Shown here: in pieces, positions 21,716 through 33,035 of the stretch | Position numbering within the stretch: position 1 is the first letter of the stretch | Layout: every line of letters begins with the position of its first letter | Source: Tetrapyrgos nigripes | Taxonomy: Eukaryota; Basidiomycota; Agaricomycetes; Agaricales; Campanellaceae | DNA: 64,000 nucleotides | Reading direction: 5' to 3' | Assembly: GCA_013368315.1 (NCBI GenBank) | Contig: JAACJM010000028.1 | Location: 620,001 to 684,000, forward strand | Position numbers and translations under genes: made by a program | The notes under the pieces: model-generated | Seen by the model: only the letters and a program-made list of their open reading frames with translations | Told to the model about the DNA's origin: nothing | The model's database searches: none

Positions 21716-21998
21716 TGTTGAGCAGGCTATGTTCTATATACGTAGCGGTAACTGCATACTTACCTGGGGATGTGAAAGTGCTTGTTAGAGCAGTTTGTTA
21801 GAGGTTTAGAGCAATGAGTGTTAAGGGAAATCCTTTTTCTTGTAGGGCGATCTACGAGCCCTTATATACTGTTCTAGATAGTACATGTGACTACTTATCT
21901 AAGAACTACTGATGTAAGTAAGCGTAACTAACTAGATTACTATCTAATCTATATCTAATCTAGTGTTGATGGCTGCTTACTAATTCGCCAATTCAACA
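21716..21998 (-). repeat. 5' LTR of copia element
   Basis: 283 bp; on the minus strand this is the upstream LTR and should hold the promoter. Same termini as the 3' LTR. Confidence 0.97.
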
Positions 21999-22003
21999 GA
22001 ATA

Positions 22004-23245
22004 GGTGTTTCAGACAATTTTTTTTCTCCCTAAGTGTACTTTTGATGGTTTCAACAACAAAACTCCATGGAAAATAAGTCCACACACCCTCCAAGAGGTG
22101 ATGTACTTTTGGGTCATAAGACTGGCTCAGGCCCCCCCTCCCCCAATGTCTGGTCTCGGGTAGACTGTCTGCACACCCCTTGGTCATAGGTCAAAGGAAA
22201 TGAATCATAGGTGTAGGAAAGGATAAGAAAAAGAATAGTCGGAGTGAAATGCGACGGTGCTTTGAGGTGAGAAGGGAAAATATAAGCGAGAATGGGGAGA
22301 GGAGAGAGAGGGGAGAACGATATGACTGAGGGAAGGAGAGCACGATGTGAGTGAAGGAAGAAAACAGACGAGTCTATATGAATGCAGATGAGTGAAAGAA
22401 AAGTTAATACGTGGACAACGGGCAACCAGGAAAGGGGATGAAGGGTAGGCACAGTGAAAGCGGGGAAGGGAGTGTTGGAAAAGCGGTGTGCGTGACAAAA
22501 CATGGGAAGCGCGAAGGAAAGAAAGGGAAGATAGAGGAAAAGTGATGAGGGAGAGAGGGGGAGAGGGAGAGGGAGAGGGAGAGGCGTGAGGCCACAGCCG
22601 GTAAGCTACACAGAGACTTGCCGTTAAAAAATATCGAAGACGAAAAGAGGGAGAAAACGGAGACGAGGATGAGGAACAAAAATAGAATGACTAACACTCA
22701 CCTCTACTCTTTCGGGACTCGCAATCCTCGTAGCCCTGCCCATTCGCTATCCCATCCCATTCCTACTATTCTTCTACCCTACTCACTTCATCTCTAAAGC
22801 GCCCTCGTTTCTTCGGACACCGCAACCGCAACGTCTAACCACATCGGCTGCGGGGATGGGCCATGGGTAATATCAGGCTTGTCTTGAGGCAAGTTGAAAA
22901 GACCGGAGGATGTTGATGAAATCTTTCTACTTCAATAAATGTCGTTTTACTTCTGTATTCTCGTCTGATCTTCTACCATGAGCTTGATATCTGAACTGGA
23001 GTTCTGTTTCTCTTAGTCCAACCTCCTACACCAATGAGAACAGAGGATTCAGTGAGTACATGCCGGGTATACACACTACACTACATCATCGACAGGTTGT
23101 GTGTGTATATCTTTGACGGGTCTATTTATTGTGCAGATTGAACAGCATAATATATAATTTTGACGGGTTGGTATATCTTCGACGGGTCGAGGTATATATC
23201 TTTGGCGGGGATTTTTGTGCAGTTGGAACGGCATAATATTTCACT
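22004..23245. other. non-coding flank with purine-rich tract
   Basis: 22094-22190 matches 60350-60430 in inverted orientation (shared GATGTACTTTTGGGTCATAAG and GTAGACTGTCTGCACACC), so it is a dispersed repeat. 22200-22690 is strongly purine-rich with (GGGAGA) repeats at 22549-22584. 23090-23220 has GACGGGT-centred words in direct repeats. No gene supported. Confidence 0.5.
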
Positions 23246-23298
23246 GGCGTCATCGCCTTTGAACTACAACGAGATGGTACTACAGATCATCTTCATAT

Positions 23299-23550
23299 CT
23301 AATCATGGACCTGGATGTCCCCAAAGCTACGGAAAGTGATCATCTTGTTCGTCGCGGTATACACGCCTGCCCTCTCCGAGTCGTCGTTTTTCTTGAATGC
23401 AACGACCTCCCAGTTGTTGCGGCTCCAGGAGTCGCTCTGGCCGGCTTTCAAGGCGAACCAACTATCACCGCCGTTTGAATTGGAGTACTTGGACACGAAG
23501 ACTTGGATATCCTGATTGCTCGCGTTGTGGACGATAATGCTTCCAGCCAT
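23299..23550 (-). CDS. small 83-residue protein of unknown function, left copy
   Basis: Single-exon coding part, reading MAGSIIVHNASNQDIQVFVSKY at the start, with alternating hydrophobic residues that suggest a compact all-beta fold. There are no signal peptide, Cys or membrane segments. It resembles short uncharacterised proteins common in agaric genomes; I cannot name a family. It differs from the right copy at three residues (Gly28/Asp, Leu33/Val, His82/Arg). The ATG directly follows a CTAG acceptor, so a leader intron is likely. Divergently oriented to its twin, whose start lies about 960 bp away. Confidence 0.75.
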   Translation of the reverse strand: MAGSIIVHNASNQDIQVFVSKYSNSNGGDSWFALKAGQSDSWSRNNWEVVAFKKNDDSERAGVYTATNKMITFRSFGDIQVHD

Positions 23551-24278
23551 CTAGACGTCAAAGAGCAAGTGAGCAACACTTGGTGAAGATCCCACCTGGA
23601 AACACACCTTTGTTTAAAGCAGATCGATAGATACAAATCTGTTAAAGTTGGAGGTGTTTGCCTTGTGGATATTTATCACGAGAATGTAAGTAACAAAGGA
23701 CATCGACGACTTATTCGAATGCTTACAAGGGATGAGAAGACAAGTTCCTTGCCAATTCCTCGCATTCCTGTCCAGATTTTATACCAGTAACCACCCTTCG
23801 GATCTTGTGCGTAGAGTGATTGTAGAAGTTCAGCCTGAAACCTTACATGCACGGTACGACATCTCAACGTTGACGTCTTACATTCCCCATGATAAATGAG
23901 GGTCACAGAGGTCTGTCGAAGAATCGGTTGTGTAGACCGGGACTAGACCCTCCGATTTCAGGGTGTTCAGGTTCAAGGAACTCACAAGAACATTCCAAGT
24001 GCTGGAATGCCTCATGTATCGCGGATGAGAGCCGGCTGGTGAAGTTCGAAAATGAAATTTTTGACAACGCTAGCCTAACAAGGCTGCCAGATCAACTCAA
24101 TGGTTCCTTGAACCTGAACACCCTGAAATCGGAGGGTCTAGTCCCAGTCTACACAACCGATTCTTCGACAGACCTCTGGAATGCAAGGCGTCAACGTTGA
24201 GATGTCGTACCATGCATGTAAGGTTTCAGGCTGAACTTCTACAATCACTCTACGCACAAGATCCGAAGGGTGGTTACT

Positions 24279-24290
24279 GGTATAAAATCT
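24279..24290 (+). promoter_or_regulatory. TATA box of right small-protein gene
   Basis: GGTATAAAATCT lies about 225 bp upstream of the ATG and about 55 bp before the first leader intron donor. The mirror copy (TTTATACC, about 23777-23787) serves the left gene. Confidence 0.5.
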
Positions 24291-24513
24291 GGACAGGAAT
24301 GCGAGGAATTGGCAAGGAACTTGTCTTCTCATCCCTTGTAAGCATTCGAATAAGTCGTCGATGTCCTTTTTTACTGACATTCTCGTCATAGATATCCACA
24401 AGGAAAACACCTCCAACTTTAACAGATTTGTATCTATCGATCTACTTTAAACAAAGGTGTGTTTCCAGGTGGGATCTTCACGTATTGTTACTCACTTGCT
24501 CTTCGACGTCTAG

Positions 24514-24765
24514 ATGGCTGGAAGCATTATCGTCCACAACGCGAGCAATCAGGATATCCAAGTCTTCGTGTCCAAGTACTCTAATTCGAACGGCGACGAT
24601 AGTTGGTTCGCCGTGAAAGCCGGCCAGAGTGACTCCTGGAGCCGCAACAACTGGGAGGTCGTTGCATTCAAGAAAAACGACGACTCGGAGAGGGCAGGCG
24701 TGTATACCGCGACGAACAAGATGATCACTTTCCGTAGCTTTGGGGACATCCAGGTCCGTGATTAG
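24514..24765 (+). CDS. small 83-residue protein of unknown function, right copy
   Basis: Near-identical twin of the gene at 23299-23550. Sequence features are the same: MAGSIIVHN start, SWSRNNWEVVAF centre, ITFRSFGDIQV end. Both copies are intact, which argues for recent duplication or continued constraint. The leader shows GTAAGC (24339) to CATAG (24391) and GTGGGATC to TCTAG (ending 24513), two likely 5'-UTR introns. The HSP20 gene starts right after it on the same strand. Confidence 0.78.
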   Translation: MAGSIIVHNASNQDIQVFVSKYSNSNGDDSWFAVKAGQSDSWSRNNWEVVAFKKNDDSERAGVYTATNKMITFRSFGDIQVRD

Positions 24766-24796
24766 ATATGAAGATGATCTGTAGTACCATCTCGTT

Positions 24797-25382
24797 GTAG
24801 TTCAAAGGTGATGACGCCGACGAATTCCTCAATGCACCTCGCTCTGGTAACAACCAGCAGAGGATTCAACAAGGCGGCCAGGGTGAGGGCGGTAACGCCA
24901 TCGTTCAGGCTCTCAAGCCAAGGTAAGCTATCGCACTTCCCCCATTCACATATAGCTTTTGCTCACTCTACGTCTTGCCTTATAGAATGGACCTCCACGA
25001 AGACTCCGAAAAAAACATCGTCACTGCCACCTTTGAGCTCCCCGGCATGAAGAAGGAGGACGTCAGCATCGACGTTCATGACAGCCGCTTGACTGTCTCT
25101 GGTGAGACCAAGGTGTCCGAGGAGCACCAGGACTCCAACGGGTGGGCTGTGAGGGAGAGGAGGTTCGGCAAGTTCTCGAGGACTTTGAGATTGCCTCAGT
25201 GCGTCAAGGTGAGTAATAGACGCTAGTCTAATCCGTCTTTTTTTTTTTTGTTAGATTGGTGTACTGACGTGACTTTCTCGCAGGACGACGGGATCAAAGC
25301 CACGATGGACCACGGGGTTTTGACTGTAACCTTCCCCAAGGCTGCGCCTGAGACTACTCCCAAGAAGATCTCGATTTCTTGA
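24797..25382 (+). CDS. small heat-shock protein HSP20, N-terminal exon missing
   Basis: ATP-independent chaperone of the alpha-crystallin family. Three exons read: from about 24797 to 24922, 24986-25208 and 25284-25382; introns of 63 and 75 nt are GT-AG. The alpha-crystallin domain runs from ATFELPGMKKEDVSI through LTVSGET and FSRTLRLP to GVLTVTFPK, the conserved GVLTV motif near the end. The first visible exon opens at a TTGTAG-TTC acceptor with no ATG. Agaric homologues start with an aromatic-rich segment that is absent here, because the palindrome arm ends inside this exon. Translation could begin at MDLHED (24987), leaving the domain complete. Confidence 0.85.
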
Positions 25383-25598
25383 ATGCTGGATGAAAAATGA
25401 TTTGAAGTAAAATGTAAAAATGGACAGTACATACACAGGCATCTTGATATCTGTATCATTAGTACTCACAACATTGAAAAGGGTTTCTGATCGTTTTGAC
25501 TTGGCATTACTTTTAAGTTGTACAATCAGAAGGTCGAGAGAAAGCAGTGTCTCTTTATACTTTGAGACTCGGGGAACGTGCGATAAGGAAAAGACAGC

Positions 25599-26450
25599 AC
25601 AGAACGTTCATAGACGCGCAGAGAACCTGAGATGAGAACATTGTCAGTGGTAGGAAGGCACTGGCCATTCCTAACAATCAGATATCCGACCTTCGCGCTC
25701 AAGTGAGCAGGTAGACGCACGAAAAAGCTGTATTAAGGTAAATTAAGTGATTCCTCAGGACATTCTTCCATACACTGATTTACTCAGACACCTTTTTGAC
25801 ATTGTGATAGACGACCTTCCAGAAAGCCGCCACTGACCAGTGGATTCAAGTGAACATCGACAAGATTAGCTCTCTGCTTTACAGGATGAATGAAGCCTCA
25901 AGTCCTCGTGTCACTTCGGCTTCGCTTTGTCCGAAAGTTAACGCCTAAAACATCGTCACACCCATCTCGATTCTCCCGAATCCTCGTCAATGGAGCTGTA
26001 TCAAGGTTATACCTTTGGGAAAAAACGGACAGAATGTTCATAGACGCGCAGAGAACCTGAGATGAGAACATTGTCAGCGGTAGGCAGGCATTGGCCATTC
26101 CTACAATTAGATATCCGGTCTTCGTGTAAGAGGGTAGCGCGCTCAAGTGGAGAGGTAGACGCCCGAAAAAGCTGCATTAAGTTAAATTAAGTGACTCCTC
26201 AGGACATTCTTTCATATACTGATTTACTCAGATAGACGTTTTTGACATTGTGGCAGACGATCTTTCGGAAAGCCGCCACTGACCAGTGCATTCAAGTGAG
26301 CATCGACAAGATTAGCCCTCTGCTTTACAGGGTCAACAAAGCCTCAAGTCTTCATATCACTTCCCCTTCGCTTTCTCCGAAACTTAACGCCCAAAACATC
26401 ATTTCGATTCCCCCCAACCGTGAATGGAGCTGTGTCAAGGTTAGAACTTT
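25599..26450 (+). repeat. 430-bp tandem duplication of a gene fragment
   Basis: Units 25599-26028 and 26029-about 26450 share most bases. Each includes a short coding-like stretch (KAATDQ-IQV-IDKIS-LLYR, ASSxxxTS, SLxPKxNAxN, WSCxKV), more intact in the second unit. No start and no recognised family; probably a duplicated exon of a lost gene. Confidence 0.75.
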
Positions 26451-27401
26451 TGAACCTAGTAGGGCCTATTTCAGAGGTGTCTGAGTAGCAAGCATCGGGT
26501 GGCAAGCTCGAGGAGAAACAGACGAACCGTTGTGTTTTTAATGGATTTCAGTCGTAACCAGGTTCTGCTCGCTCAAGTCTTCTAGGGAAATGGGCCATCG
26601 CAGCGCGTGGCATGATGACGAAGCCCAAAATAAGGGAATGGCATATCGGCACAGTATGGAATTTGCCGACTGAATGGAGGAGCTTATCGAGCAAAGCCAC
26701 ATGCTGGAACGTCAGGTTATAAGAACGAGTGAGTCCCTTAGAAGACCCTCGTAATATGTTTTCAAGTGCAACGAATGCGCCCTGTGACGAGCTGCGCGTG
26801 TCATAAGAAGAAGAAGAGGACAGCATAGCGGAGATAATTCGTCATCGGATGAAGACAAATATTCAAGAGGCAACTTTACTGTGTATGCGTGCAGCACCCA
26901 TTCCCACTCGAATCTGGATAAACTTCTTCATTCCCAAACAGGTATACTACATGCGCGTTGAAACGTGTTCTGCCAGTGGAATTAATCCTACAAAAAGCCG
27001 GTCAGAATTCTGAAGAAACAGGAAGGTAGCGTCAAGACATACAAATGGCATCCAGCTCTTCCCCCTCGTCGTCAAGTCACGGAACACTCAAGTCTGACCT
27101 TCACTTTAACAAGCGCCAAACATATCAGGCAAAAGAGAAGACGCCCACTTCTCCATCTTCCTCATCATCACTACGAAGCACCAGTTAACCCGCTTCAGCG
27201 CATACAGAGGAAAGAATTTATATTCCCCATTGGGATCGAATCCCAACCACGGAACACTCGCATCTTCAAGCCTGACCTTCACTTTAGCAAGCGCCAAATA
27301 TATCAGGCAAAAGGGAAGACGCACACTTTTCCTCCATCTTGCTCCTCATCACCACGAAGCGCGATCCCAACTTCTTGTCCCCAGTTAACCCGCTTCAGCG
27401 C
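26451..27401. other. no recognised gene; 170-bp tandem duplication
   Basis: 27080-27180 and 27250-27360 repeat the order CGGAACACTC, CTGACCTTCACTTTA-CAAGCGCCAAA, ATATCAGGCAAAAG-GAAGACGC and, after each, CCAGTTAACCCGCTTCAGCGCAT. 26548-26826 has a modest minus-strand open frame without known motifs. Confidence 0.5.
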
Positions 27402-28576
27402 ATTACGAGGCCGAATGAAATGAGGCTGAGTTTCTTACACTCTCCTCCCGCGTGTGGCTATGTTTAAGTGTTCCCTATTTTACCCGTCCGTTTCATTCCG
27501 CGTAATCTTCCATGTGATTTTCGTTTTGTTCGTTGTTGCTTTTCTTCGTGGTTGAAGAGTAATCTTTAATATAGTCTAATCGAGCAGTGGAACGACGATG
27601 GATCGGAATGGACTCCGAGTTCCTTTTCCGTCAGTTTTAGGAGGAGCGTATCACCTCACGTTTCAAGGATCAAAACTGTGCTACATGTTTAATACAACAA
27701 GTATATATCAAAGCAGTGAGGTTAAACGTCCTTACTCTCGTTGTCTCGCTCTCCGAGGACGCTCGGACCATTTTTCCTTTGATTTTTCGTCTTTTTTTTT
27801 CACCCTCCCTCCAACCCCAATCTATCACCCACTATCTCCTCCTTGTCCTTTGACAAGAGTCCCTTCCTTCCTTGTACATCTGTGATCCACCTTGACAGAG
27901 GTGGTGAGATCAAGGCTCCTTCCCTCCATCTAAACTCGGATAGACCGGAGGGCTCCTTAATTCCTCTCACTTCTACAAAGTTTTCTTTCTCATTCTACAC
28001 AATTTCCTTCCAATCTACGTCTCCCACGCCTCACACGAGCTATCCATTATTTTAATAATGAACCATCATTGATTCTGTACTTTCAGATATTCCTCACATC
28101 AACATTTCAACTTCATTTTATTCCCTGTCCTCTTTCACAAACATTATTTCTCCCAATCATTCCCTGTCCTTCTATTCCACCTGACTTGCAAGATCTTTCG
28201 GTGATGTTGGTGCGGTGGGGTCACTCCCCATGCGGCGTGGGTTTTTACCTGAGCTTAGCTAAGACCTTTACAGGCACAGTGCGGAAGTTACGCCTGAATG
28301 GGGGCCAGGTTTTTCACCCTAACATCTTACACAAACTGGGAGAAAGCGCTCGTGCATTGTCATTTTTACTTCTCATCTCTTGCTACTAGTAAAGTCCGTA
28401 ATTACCCCCATATAGCTCATGTATACTAAATAGCGTCCATCGTCAAGGGCCCTTTTTTTGGGCAGGGTCGCGTCTCGGCTAAACTCTTGCGTGAGCGAGT
28501 GAAGTTATCTGACCCCATTCCGGATGGACGAGTGCAGCAAGCGATTAGTCTGCTTCCTTCAGTGTTCTCCTTACGA
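27402..28576. other. TTACGAGGCC-type terminal block, then no recognisable gene
   Basis: ATTACGAGGCCGAATGAAATGAGGCTGAG (27402 onward) matches 7771 and 44140. The remainder is pyrimidine-rich non-coding sequence. Confidence 0.4.
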
Positions 28577-29230
28577 CTTAAGGCCTTAAGGATTTTAAGC
28601 CTTAACACCCTTAAACTAAAGCCTTAAGAAATTTTGGGAGAATTTTAAGCCTTAAGAGAAACCTTAAGTGGCTATGTGGCTAATCAAGCCGCTTATCAAC
28701 TAGTGAGAAATAAAAATTTTTAGTGCCAGCAGTCACAACAACTAGTGCAACGACTAGTGAGAAATAAAAACATTAACTTTTTAAAGGCCAACAGTCGCAA
28801 CAACTGGTGATGACAAGCACTACAGCCTGCATCTACAGCCCTAAGTTTACTGTTACCAACTCTCTCTGGGAGTACTATAGTTCAGTTCCTCATATCCGCA
28901 GAGTTTTCGATTCACTCCAGGCTCGTATCACCAAACCAGCTGTTATCACCTTACCTTGGAGACACTATTTTTCAGTGTACCCAAGCAACGCTGAGTTTCT
29001 CATGTGCAAATTGATGTCGAAATAGCATTGATGGAAGCATTGGCAGATGCTGAGGAGGATGCCAGATCAGATTCAGGTGCAGTAGAGATTGATTCGGAGG
29101 AATATGTTGGGTAGGGAAAGGGGAAAATTTTAGTTTATTTCGTACTTAAGCCTTAAATTGTTCCCTTAAAAAATGCCCTTAACCTTAATTAAGCCTTAAG
29201 AAATCTGGGAGGGCTGATTTAAGGCCTTAA
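28577..29230. mobile_element. non-autonomous element with AAGGCCTTAA ends
   Basis: CTTAAGGCCTTAAG (28577) and TTTAAGGCCTTAAC (29218) bound a 654-bp unit with several further AAGCCTTAA motifs in both orientations near each end. The centre holds direct repeats of ACTAGTGAGAAATAAAAA and an acidic frame ending EEYVG-stop at 29116, like a transposase tail. Superfamily is uncertain. Confidence 0.5.
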
Positions 29231-29410
29231 CACTGGAGGCAAGCTCATGGGAAGCCTGCACCAGGCTTCCTCATGGGAAGCCAACACGGAGCTGACATTT
29301 CAAGTCGTCCGGTGTTCAAACCTAAAGGGCCCAAGTACAGAGGGCCCAAGTAATTAGGGTTTATCTACAAGTTGTACATAGATAGATCTTACGAATATGA
29401 TATTCGTTGC
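29228..29410 (+). repeat. dispersed repeat, inverted copy of 43404-43590
   Basis: CACTGGAGGCAAGCTCATGGGAAGCC, CAAGTCGTCCGGTGTTCAAAC, GAGGGCCCAAGTAATTAGGG and ATCTTACGAATATGATAT occur in the same order, on the opposite strand, at 43404-43590. Confidence 0.85.
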
Positions 29411-29684
29411 TATGCTGAATACAAAGACCAAAATGAATACCAATAGCACAACTATATACATCTAAATACATGCAGAGTACAATAGCGAAAGAGAGATATT
29501 AATAGCAACACAGAGCAAAGTGACCGCAAAGCAAAAAGAATGTATCAAATGCACATCTTGATGATGGTTCGCTTCGCCATGTGGATGGTGTTGCGCACTT
29601 CAGGCAATCCGAAATCATTATGCAACTGTAATTCTTCACAATGACGTTGGAGTAGGGATTGGCATCCCTCCTCCGGGTTCAGGC

Positions 29685-29701
29685 TTAGGGTTAGGGTTAG
29701 G
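29685..29701 (+). repeat. short interstitial telomere-type repeat
   Basis: (TTAGGG) twice plus TTAGG, the usual fungal telomere unit. Too short to imply a chromosome end. Confidence 0.6.
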
Positions 29702-30353
29702 TGGAGTCTAGAGCGGAGTTCCTATGTAGTATACATACGGTTTCCTTGTGTTGTTAGTAGTCAGACCTATGCCAGCATGTTCCTCTAGGCATTCCTCTCT
29801 GGAGCAGCCCCAGGCTACTCCAACGTTTGCGGCAGTCAGGACATACTCGATTGAGCCTGGTGGCGTACCGCTGCATTTGGTTGTGTGCTTCAAATTCTGA
29901 AAGAACAGTAAGCCTACTGAAGAAACATAAAATATAAATCTCTATCCGAATAATGTAGATAGCAATCAGGCAAATACTCTACCTATTTAAGAAACATAAA
30001 ATATGAATCTGTAGAGCATTATCAGCCTTTGAAGTATCAAGAGACAATGAGCCATGCTTACCTCTATCCAAATAACATAGATAGAGGTAGTAGCGGTTCA
30101 GTCTCTGAATTTATATCATACCGTGCTTGATCATCGGTAGTGAAGTATCATGTCGATACGAGTATCAGTTCGACAGGTTTTAATAATTTAAGAAACAAAT
30201 TAGACGACGGGTATATAAAACAAAAGGCAGAAGTAAGAGAATAAGGAGGAGTACGGTAAAAGGGTCTGTGTGTAACTACTGGTCTGTACATAACTAAAGT
30301 CTGTGTGGCTATCTACAGTGTCCATGGATATAGGAATTCCCTAATCTTCAACA
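29702..30353 (-). repeat. probable 3' LTR region of decayed copia element
   Basis: On the minus strand, the purine-rich GGAGGAG is followed by TGTTGAAG at 30353, the layout of a polypurine tract and LTR start. The outer LTR end was not found. Within it, ATAACATAGATAGAG and ACATAAAATAT words repeat. Confidence 0.4.
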
Positions 30354-30367
30354 CTCCTCCTGAAGTC

Positions 30368-33035
30368 CTACATCCCCTTCAACCCAATAACCTTTACAAA
30401 GTGTTTGACCTTTGGGCAAGTCAGTGGCTTTGTCATGATATCTGCAACATTTTTGGAAGTTGGAATATACTTGAATTTGAGCTCCTTCTCGCAGACACAA
30501 TCTCAAATCCATGCCCAGTTAGTGTCAAAGTGCTTCATTCAGGCATGCTTTGTCGTTTCCTCTGTTAAAGCAAGAGCGCTCATGTTGTCAATGAAGATGG
30601 AATAAGGAAAAGGTTGTCCAGAGTTAACATCCAAAAGAAATTTGTGTATCTATATTGCCTGCTTTCCTGTGTGCACGCCCAAAAGATACTCAGCTTCCGT
30701 TGTTGATAAAGCCACTACTTGCTGCTTTGCTGAACTCCAGCTGACTGCTCCCCCTGCTAATGAGAATATGTATCCCATTGTTGATTTTCTTGTGGCTAAT
30801 CTGTTTTCATATTTGATGTCAGCATGTGATGTGTCAGCATAACCCCTTGGAATCAGCTTCTCTGGTTCTCTGTCCTTTCGTCAGTGATAAATGATTGAAT
30901 AATAAGAAGTCGCCTTGAGATACGCAAGAATGTGTTGAGTCTTCCAATAAATAGGCCTCAGGTCATTAGAGTAGCATTGCAGTAATGTGATAGAGTATGC
31001 GATATCCAGACGTGCTCCTAGTGCAATGTGGTTTAAGGATCCAAGAAGACTGAGATAATCCTTGTTGTGCATAAAGAATTGTTTGGCAGGAGTAATGGGA
31101 GTAAGCTGAGCTTTGTAGAATTCGGAGACTCTGTCAAGTCCAGGAGGAATAGGGGTATATTTAGGGGCGCAATCAAACATCTTGAACTTCTTCAGCATCT
31201 CTATGAGTATCCTTTGGTCGATAGCTATTGTTCCCTTCTCCTTGTTCACCCTCACCGTCATTCCCAACACTAAGTCTGGTTCCCCAAAGAAATTGAACTC
31301 AAACATTCCCTTTATTCCTTCAACTGTCTTTTCCATTTCCTCCCTACTTGTTGAGGATTCTAGCACATTGTTGGTATAAGTGGCTGTGATGGTGGCTCCT
31401 GTAGAAGTCTGTTGGAGTCATACACATGATCTGCAGAGATGGGGTAATGTCCAACGGTCCTGTACGATTTGTCGAGGAGATGGAACCAGTTATTTCCTGC
31501 ATCTATTGTACTGTAGATGTTGATGTTCATCAATAGGACAGTTTGATTTCCCTTTTGCAAGGAGTATCAACTTTCGAATCCAGGAGGGAGAGCCAAATAA
31601 TTTCTTCCTTGAGGTTTGGGGTTGAGGTATACAGACGCAAAGTTGCCTGACCATAAGGTAAGGCCTAGGTATGTGGCAATTGCAATAATCATCCTGAAAG
31701 ACTCGTACCTCGCAACCACTGCCCAACTATCCCAATAGTGAACTCTTTTCTCCTGCATGTACCCTTTCACGACCAATCTAGCCCTTCTCTCAATAATTTT
31801 TCCATCACTGTCCCTCTTCAATGTGTAACACCACTTCACTCCAATTTCTTTCACACCATCTGGCTTATCCATTGGCATCCAAGCCTTTCTCGTTTCCATC
31901 TTCCCAATCTCTTTCTCCATTGGTTCACTCCAAAGATCCCGTCTTTCCTTCGCTTCTTTGAATGTTTTTGGAACAAATTCATTGTCTGGTTTGGAAATAG
32001 TCATATTATGGGCTTCAAGCATTTGCCAAACATTTTCCTCCTCTTCTTCATCAACTAGCATTGCCCAATCCATCCTTTTCTCATGAGCTTATTGTTCTTG
32101 TTCTTCCAAATCCATGGAATCAAGCATTTGCTGAGTTGTGGTTTTTGTGTGTGTGGATCATTTGGCAGGAGTTGGGGCCAGTGAGCAACAACAGCGTTTA
32201 TGAATAGGAGTGGGTGTGGCAGTCGGGGACATTTCTGATTCAGGAGTAGCAGTATCTTGATTGGATTCTAATTCTGGTTGGCTGGCTGTTGAAGCTGGAT
32301 AGTTTATGTCAAGGAACTCATAATTGCATACTTCATTCTCTCCCTCAGGTTCAATAACCCAATGCCCTTTGGTTCTCTCCTAAATCACATTTCTGACCCT
32401 GATTATCTCTTTCAACTCCCATACCTTTGCCCCTCTCCTGTCATATCCAATCATCTGTACCTTTCTACCCCTTGCATCCAACTGTCCCCTTCCTGTCTCT
32501 TCTGCAATATGTGTGACACCTGCACTTCCAAACAGTATAAGGTGAGAGATGTTTTGCTTTTGACCAGTCCACTTCTCGATTGGGACAATATTTGGAGTTC
32601 TGACAGACAGAAAGAAGTTCTCAACATAGATTGAAGTCTCCATAGCATGTGCCCACCACTCGGGTGGTAATCTGGAGTCGATTAGAAGAGTTCGAGTATG
32701 AGAAATAACTCTAATGGTATGTTCTGCCAACCCGTTTGCTGCTGAGTCATATGCTGTAGTGAATTCATGAATGATACCATGTTTACTGCACCAGTCAGCA
32801 GATATTTGTGATCTGAATCTGCGAGCATTGTCAGTTCGTGTGTGCTTCAGCTTTTTGCTCGTCTGAGTTTCTGCATGTACCCTCCTTTTCTCCAGTAATT
32901 CCACCAAACCCTCTGCTGTCCTATCTTTCAAATAATCTGCCCATTTGTATCCAGTCCCTTGATCTTTCTCTAGCGTCACATATTCATGCCCTCCAACTGA
33001 TACCACTCTTGCCTTTCCCCATATATCCAAAAACC
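30368..33035 (-). pseudogene. decayed Ty1/copia pol (integrase, RT, RNase H)
   Basis: Fragments in order on the minus strand: integrase core (33030-32380) with HTRTDNARRFRS and AANGLAEHT, C-terminal integrase segment, RT start (32073-31567) with GVKWCYTLKRDSDGKI and RARLVVKG, later RT (31366-30881) with LGMTVRV and LGSLNHIALGARLDIAYS, and RNase H (30880-30368) with LSTTEAEYLL and a C-terminal end at stop 30368-30370. Several stops and frameshifts separate the parts, and the YVDD region is damaged around 31370-31560. It is a different lineage from the intact element at 15.4-22.0 kb. Gag and protease are absent because the homology stops at the CACTA junction near 33020. Confidence 0.85.

Larger units (their letters stand above)
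15436..21998 (-). mobile_element. full-length Ty1/copia LTR retrotransposon, recent insertion
   Basis: Two 283-bp LTRs, TGTTG...CAACA, bound a 6.56-kb element. The flanks carry GAATA on both sides (15431-15435 and 21999-22003), a 5-bp target duplication. The order on the minus strand is 5' LTR, primer-binding site, gag with the protease start, protease end plus integrase, RT, RNase H, polypurine tract and 3' LTR. Integrase before RT is the copia order. The LTRs differ at a single base (15569 A against 21849 G), so insertion is recent. Gag and Pol lie in different frames, discussed under pol. Confidence 0.97.
23246..24818. repeat. 1.57-kb inverted duplication (near palindrome)
   Basis: Left arm 23246-23981 and right arm 24103-24818 are inverted copies with few mismatches and one small length difference, around a 121-bp unique centre. 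Each arm carries the same small gene, its leader introns and its TATA box. The outermost 22 bp of each arm correspond to an HSP20 exon that continues only on the right side, so the right arm is probably the source and the left arm the copy. Confidence 0.9.

Noticed and set aside
22114..22697. Overlapping minus-strand frames rich in Ser, Pro, Phe and Leu
   Set aside because: They follow from the polypurine tract on the plus strand.
27220..27260. GGGATCGAATCCC resembling a tRNA T-arm
   Set aside because: No acceptor stem, D-arm or anticodon arm could be fitted, and the segment lies in a tandem duplication.
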